Origin: Diabrotica undecimpunctata
Taxonomy: Eukaryota > Arthropoda > Insecta > Coleoptera > Chrysomelidae
Direction of reading: 5' to 3'
Assembly (NCBI RefSeq): GCF_040954645.1
Contig: NC_092806.1
Location: 7,068,001 to 7,132,000 of the forward strand
DNA: 64,000 nt
The translations under genes and the position numbers were made by a program. The notes beneath the pieces were generated by a model that saw nothing but the letters and a program-made list of their open reading frames with translations, ran no database searches and had not been told where the DNA came from. Positions 61,901-64,000 of the stretch are shown piece by piece (position 1 is the first letter of the stretch; each line of letters starts with the position of its first letter).

Positions 61901-64000
61901 TATATTTGGAAGGCGATTCTGCCCTCTTTTTGTCGTCGTTAAGTTTATTTTTCGCTGTGACGTTTGCAGGTAGTTTTCTTTCCTTTTTCGGGGTGCCTTT
62001 GTTGTCGTTTGGAGCTGCCGGACTCGGTAAACCTAACGGTTTTCCTGAAATGATAACAGATGTTATTTACTTTGCTTAATTACAACGATTAAGTAATTAT
62101 TAAAGAAATATTTTAAAGAATCAATAAAATTTGAAGTAAAACCATTTTTTTATTACTCTTCAATACATAACATTTGATTTAATTAAATTTATAATATTAT
62201 AATTAATAATATTTACCCCAAGACTGGATAGGGTCCATATCGTCATCAGGCAACTGCCCATAGAAGCTAGTGGTCATCATATCCATCCTCTCGGAAGGTC
62301 TCGAGCTACTTGTAGGTAACTGCCTCTGTTGAATGACAGTCACTTGCCTCTGGCTGGTGACAGAGAATTTGGCGTTGGTGATTTCGTATAAGTACGTTGG
62401 GGCAGGTAACTCCAAAGGCTTTCCCCATGATTCTATCGGGTCTTTTTTGTCTGAGGTTGAAGGTCCTTGTGTCTTTTCCTCACTCTTTGTACTATCAGTC
62501 TTATCGGCGGATGAAGCAGGTAACTTCTCCTTGGAAATATCGTGCAGTTCTTCTACGGGTTCTTCGTCAGGAAGAGCTCCATAGAATGACATACTCATGG
62601 GATCTTGATTCCGAATAACGTCGAAATCGGCTTGTGATGAGTCTCTGGAATGCGCAACTTGTGATGTGATACTGTATTGTTCGTCTTCATCGTCGCTGTC
62701 TCTGTCGAAACCGTGTCTTGAAAATTGTTCGGAGGAAACATCTGTCAAAGATGACAAATGTTCTTGATCTGAATGGGCTTCCTTACTTAACGTACCCGAA
62801 AATTTCACGTCGTCTGTAATATTCGGGCTTACCGGTGCCGTTGGTGGAGTTCTACGACCGGGAAATTGTTTTTCGTGCAACAAGTTATCTTGTAGTTGTT
62901 TTTGTTTCTCTAATTCTTCACATTCTTTCTTCAAAGAAGTACTAGCAACGCTTAACGGAACAGTCTTCATAGAATCTTGTTTATTATCACATATTTCAAC
63001 AGTCTTATGTTCAGATTTGTCTATCTTTGTCGTCTCGACTTTATCAGAAGTATCAGTATGAACATGTGGCAGTGAACGTACTTCTTTATCTTTTTCCATC
63101 GTTTCTTTTTCTCCCTTTTCAGTAACTTTCGATTCTGTTTCTAGAGAAGATTTTTCTTTAATGTCCTCATTTTCGTGTTTTTCTGTTAAAGTTACAGCAA
63201 CGTCACTTTTTTTCAAGTCATCTTCCTCTTTCTTTGAACGACTATCACATTTTTCAAATGATAAACTTCTCGCCATTTTCTCAACTGTTTCAAAAGTTTC
63301 CTCGACGTCATCGGTAAATTTGTCTAGAAACTTTTCTTTTTCTCTAACGGATTCCTCTTCTTCTGACAATTCATCCTCAAAAGGTTTGTCACACTTGTCG
63401 AATATTACAGATTGAGTCATGTCAATAACAGTCCTAAATGTGTCTTCTAAGTCACCGGCAGCTTCTTCAAGAACTTGTTCTTTCTTTAGTACCTTTTCGT
63501 CCATAGTTTCTTTTTCTGAAGGGGATTTTTCTTCTTTATCCTTACTTGTCGAAGTTTCCTTTTTATCAGACTTTTCTTCACTAGAGAACAAGCTTTTACC
63601 AAAACTTGATATTGATTCTAAAGTTTCTGATATTCCTTTGTCTATTGAATCTATAATCCCATGACTATCGTCTTCAACATCTTTTATTTCTTGTTTTAGA
63701 TTTGTATCTCCTTTACTTAACGTTTCTGATGTTGCACTCGCTAAAGTTTCTATGCCTGTTTTTACACTTTTGTCAACTTTTATAACCTGGTCATGAAGAT
63801 CTTCATATTTTTCCTTTTGTATCTCATCTTTTTTATCAACAATATCTGCTTTCACTTCTTGTATACCGTCATAAACTTCTTTTTTTAGCTTTAATACATC
63901 ATCAACTTTTTCATGAGCAGCATATTGGACAGATTCTTTCATTTCTTTGCAACTCTCTGTGACACTCTCCTTTGCTAGAGTTAGATCATCTTCTTTTTCT
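58915..64000 (-). CDS. futsch: Futsch / MAP1B-like microtubule-associated protein, C-terminal exons (partial)
   Basis: Futsch binds microtubules in neurons and shapes axons, dendrites and synapses. Three exons are visible: open beyond 64000 to 62217, 62044-61706, and 59084-58915. Donors (G/GTAAAT, G/GTAAGT) and acceptors (CATTTCAG, TTATTTTCAG) keep phase 1 at both junctions. The large exon (about 595 codons here) is Lys/Glu/Ser-rich and low complexity, with repeated SFYG.LPD(E/D) motifs and two DPI.SWGKPL segments. The last two exons encode the conserved MAP1 light-chain end: YVDLTYVPHHGNAYYAYVNF, RARYYVFSGIEPSREVYNAL, then VTIIPTYDTDILGYWVAENE and a final CSAYRLEF. No stops or frameshifts. 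The gene starts outside the window. Introns are 172 nt and 2.6 kb, the latter filled with transposons. Confidence 0.93.
59261..61011 (-). mobile_element. Tc1/mariner-superfamily element with ~400-bp TIRs in futsch intron
   Basis: CAGGGTGTGTCAAAAAGTTA at 59261 is inverted at the right end (TTTTTGAAACACCCTG, ending 61011), and TA dinucleotides flank both ends. Inverted similarity extends inward to about 59665 and 60605. Matched blocks include ATTTATTTTTGTCCCCGGAA, AACTTTTTTTGTGTACACTT, CAGAACAAG-AAGTAACGTGT and GTGCGCTTA-ATTTTGTTGTT. The element is 1751 bp and encodes a shortened transposase on the minus strand, the same strand as futsch. Confidence 0.85.
59775..60473 (-). pseudogene. Deletion-derivative transposase (IS630/Tc1/mariner superfamily)
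   Basis: It starts MAYTFQELADMHLTLG (60473 down), the usual N-terminus of this insect family (DUF4817-type). It then jumps within about 35 bp to IFDEATFSRNGITNHHNDHI, losing over 100 residues of the DNA-binding domain and the start of the core. The catalytic part continues HAKKTTHHQRTFKVNVWTGI, MWFLQDGAPPHYSNEIREYL, then WTPRSPGLNPMDFCFWGFMK and ends at 59775. By my count 43 residues separate the last two Asp residues, longer than in classic Tc1 (34) or mariner (34). The internal deletion makes the copy non-autonomous. Confidence 0.8.
61090..61305 (-). pseudogene. Retrotransposon ORF1 N-terminal fragment
   Basis: The minus strand reads MTSSSETSQPSFAAVAEITQ, then PDVVLFDCIKAIGEIVTTKG and ITFASRISNQRICY, after which similarity stops at TA-rich sequence. 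The pattern ...I..I......I...SRISN.RI resembles the ORF1 N-terminus of some insect non-LTR elements. The 3' part is missing, which is unusual for a LINE fragment. It lies in the last futsch intron. A futsch alternative exon is less likely, since the codons do not resemble MAP1. Confidence 0.45.

Overview
The window looks like a piece of an insect nuclear genome. It is AT-rich, spliced, and crowded with insect-type transposable elements. Its only clear host gene is the 3' end of futsch, the arthropod MAP1B homologue, on the minus strand at the right edge. A beetle or another large-genome insect is a fair guess, but species cannot be read from the sequence. I see no bacterial operons, no rRNA or tRNA genes and no CRISPR array.

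Layout. 0-17 kb is a graveyard of short, mostly 5'-truncated non-LTR retrotransposon pieces. They include a jockey/CR1-like reverse transcriptase, an RNase H tail and many RTE-like C-termini ending in GAA-type tails. Mixed in are a decayed Tc1 transposase, a 673-bp MITE and an unclassified transposon protein. 16.7-19.65 kb holds a broken pogo/jerky-type DDE transposase whose 3' end runs into a 2.2-kb inverted repeat. 20.1-26.5 kb is a complete I-like non-LTR retrotransposon with two ORFs and a 12-bp target-site duplication, sitting in the centre of a foldback-type DNA element. 27.7-33.85 kb is a Crypton (tyrosine recombinase) copy next to a strong GC-rich hairpin, invaded by a young Ty3/gypsy element that has lost the end of integrase and the front of its 3' LTR. 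33.9-36.7 kb is an apparently intact DNA transposon with 24-bp terminal inverted repeats, a TA duplication and a two-exon 639-aa pipsqueak/DDE transposase.

36.7-41.9 kb is mostly non-coding, with a 169-bp tandem repeat and a Penelope-like remnant between inverted repeats. 42-44.2 kb is a decayed RTE-like element. 44.2-46 kb is a second pipsqueak/DDE element whose ORF is fused in frame to the C-terminus of another transposon protein. 46.9-48.8 kb is an RTE-like copy with a 13-bp target-site duplication. 49-51.9 kb holds gypsy, hAT and RTE fragments and a long (TA)n tract. 54-57.9 kb holds more LINE debris, a hairpin and an RTE fragment nested in a TIR element. 58.9-64 kb is the futsch 3' end (three exons, open at the window edge). 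Its 2.6-kb last intron carries a deletion-derivative Tc1/mariner-superfamily element with roughly 400-bp TIRs, plus a retrotransposon ORF1 fragment.

The most interesting signal is shared by the two pipsqueak/DDE transposons at 34-36.7 kb and 44.3-45.8 kb. In each, copies of the terminal-repeat motif recur inside the element and sit as an inverted copy just upstream of the transposase start codon. In the intact element that copy lies within a predicted 5'-UTR intron. This arrangement would let the transposase bind and control its own promoter or leader, which is an inference.
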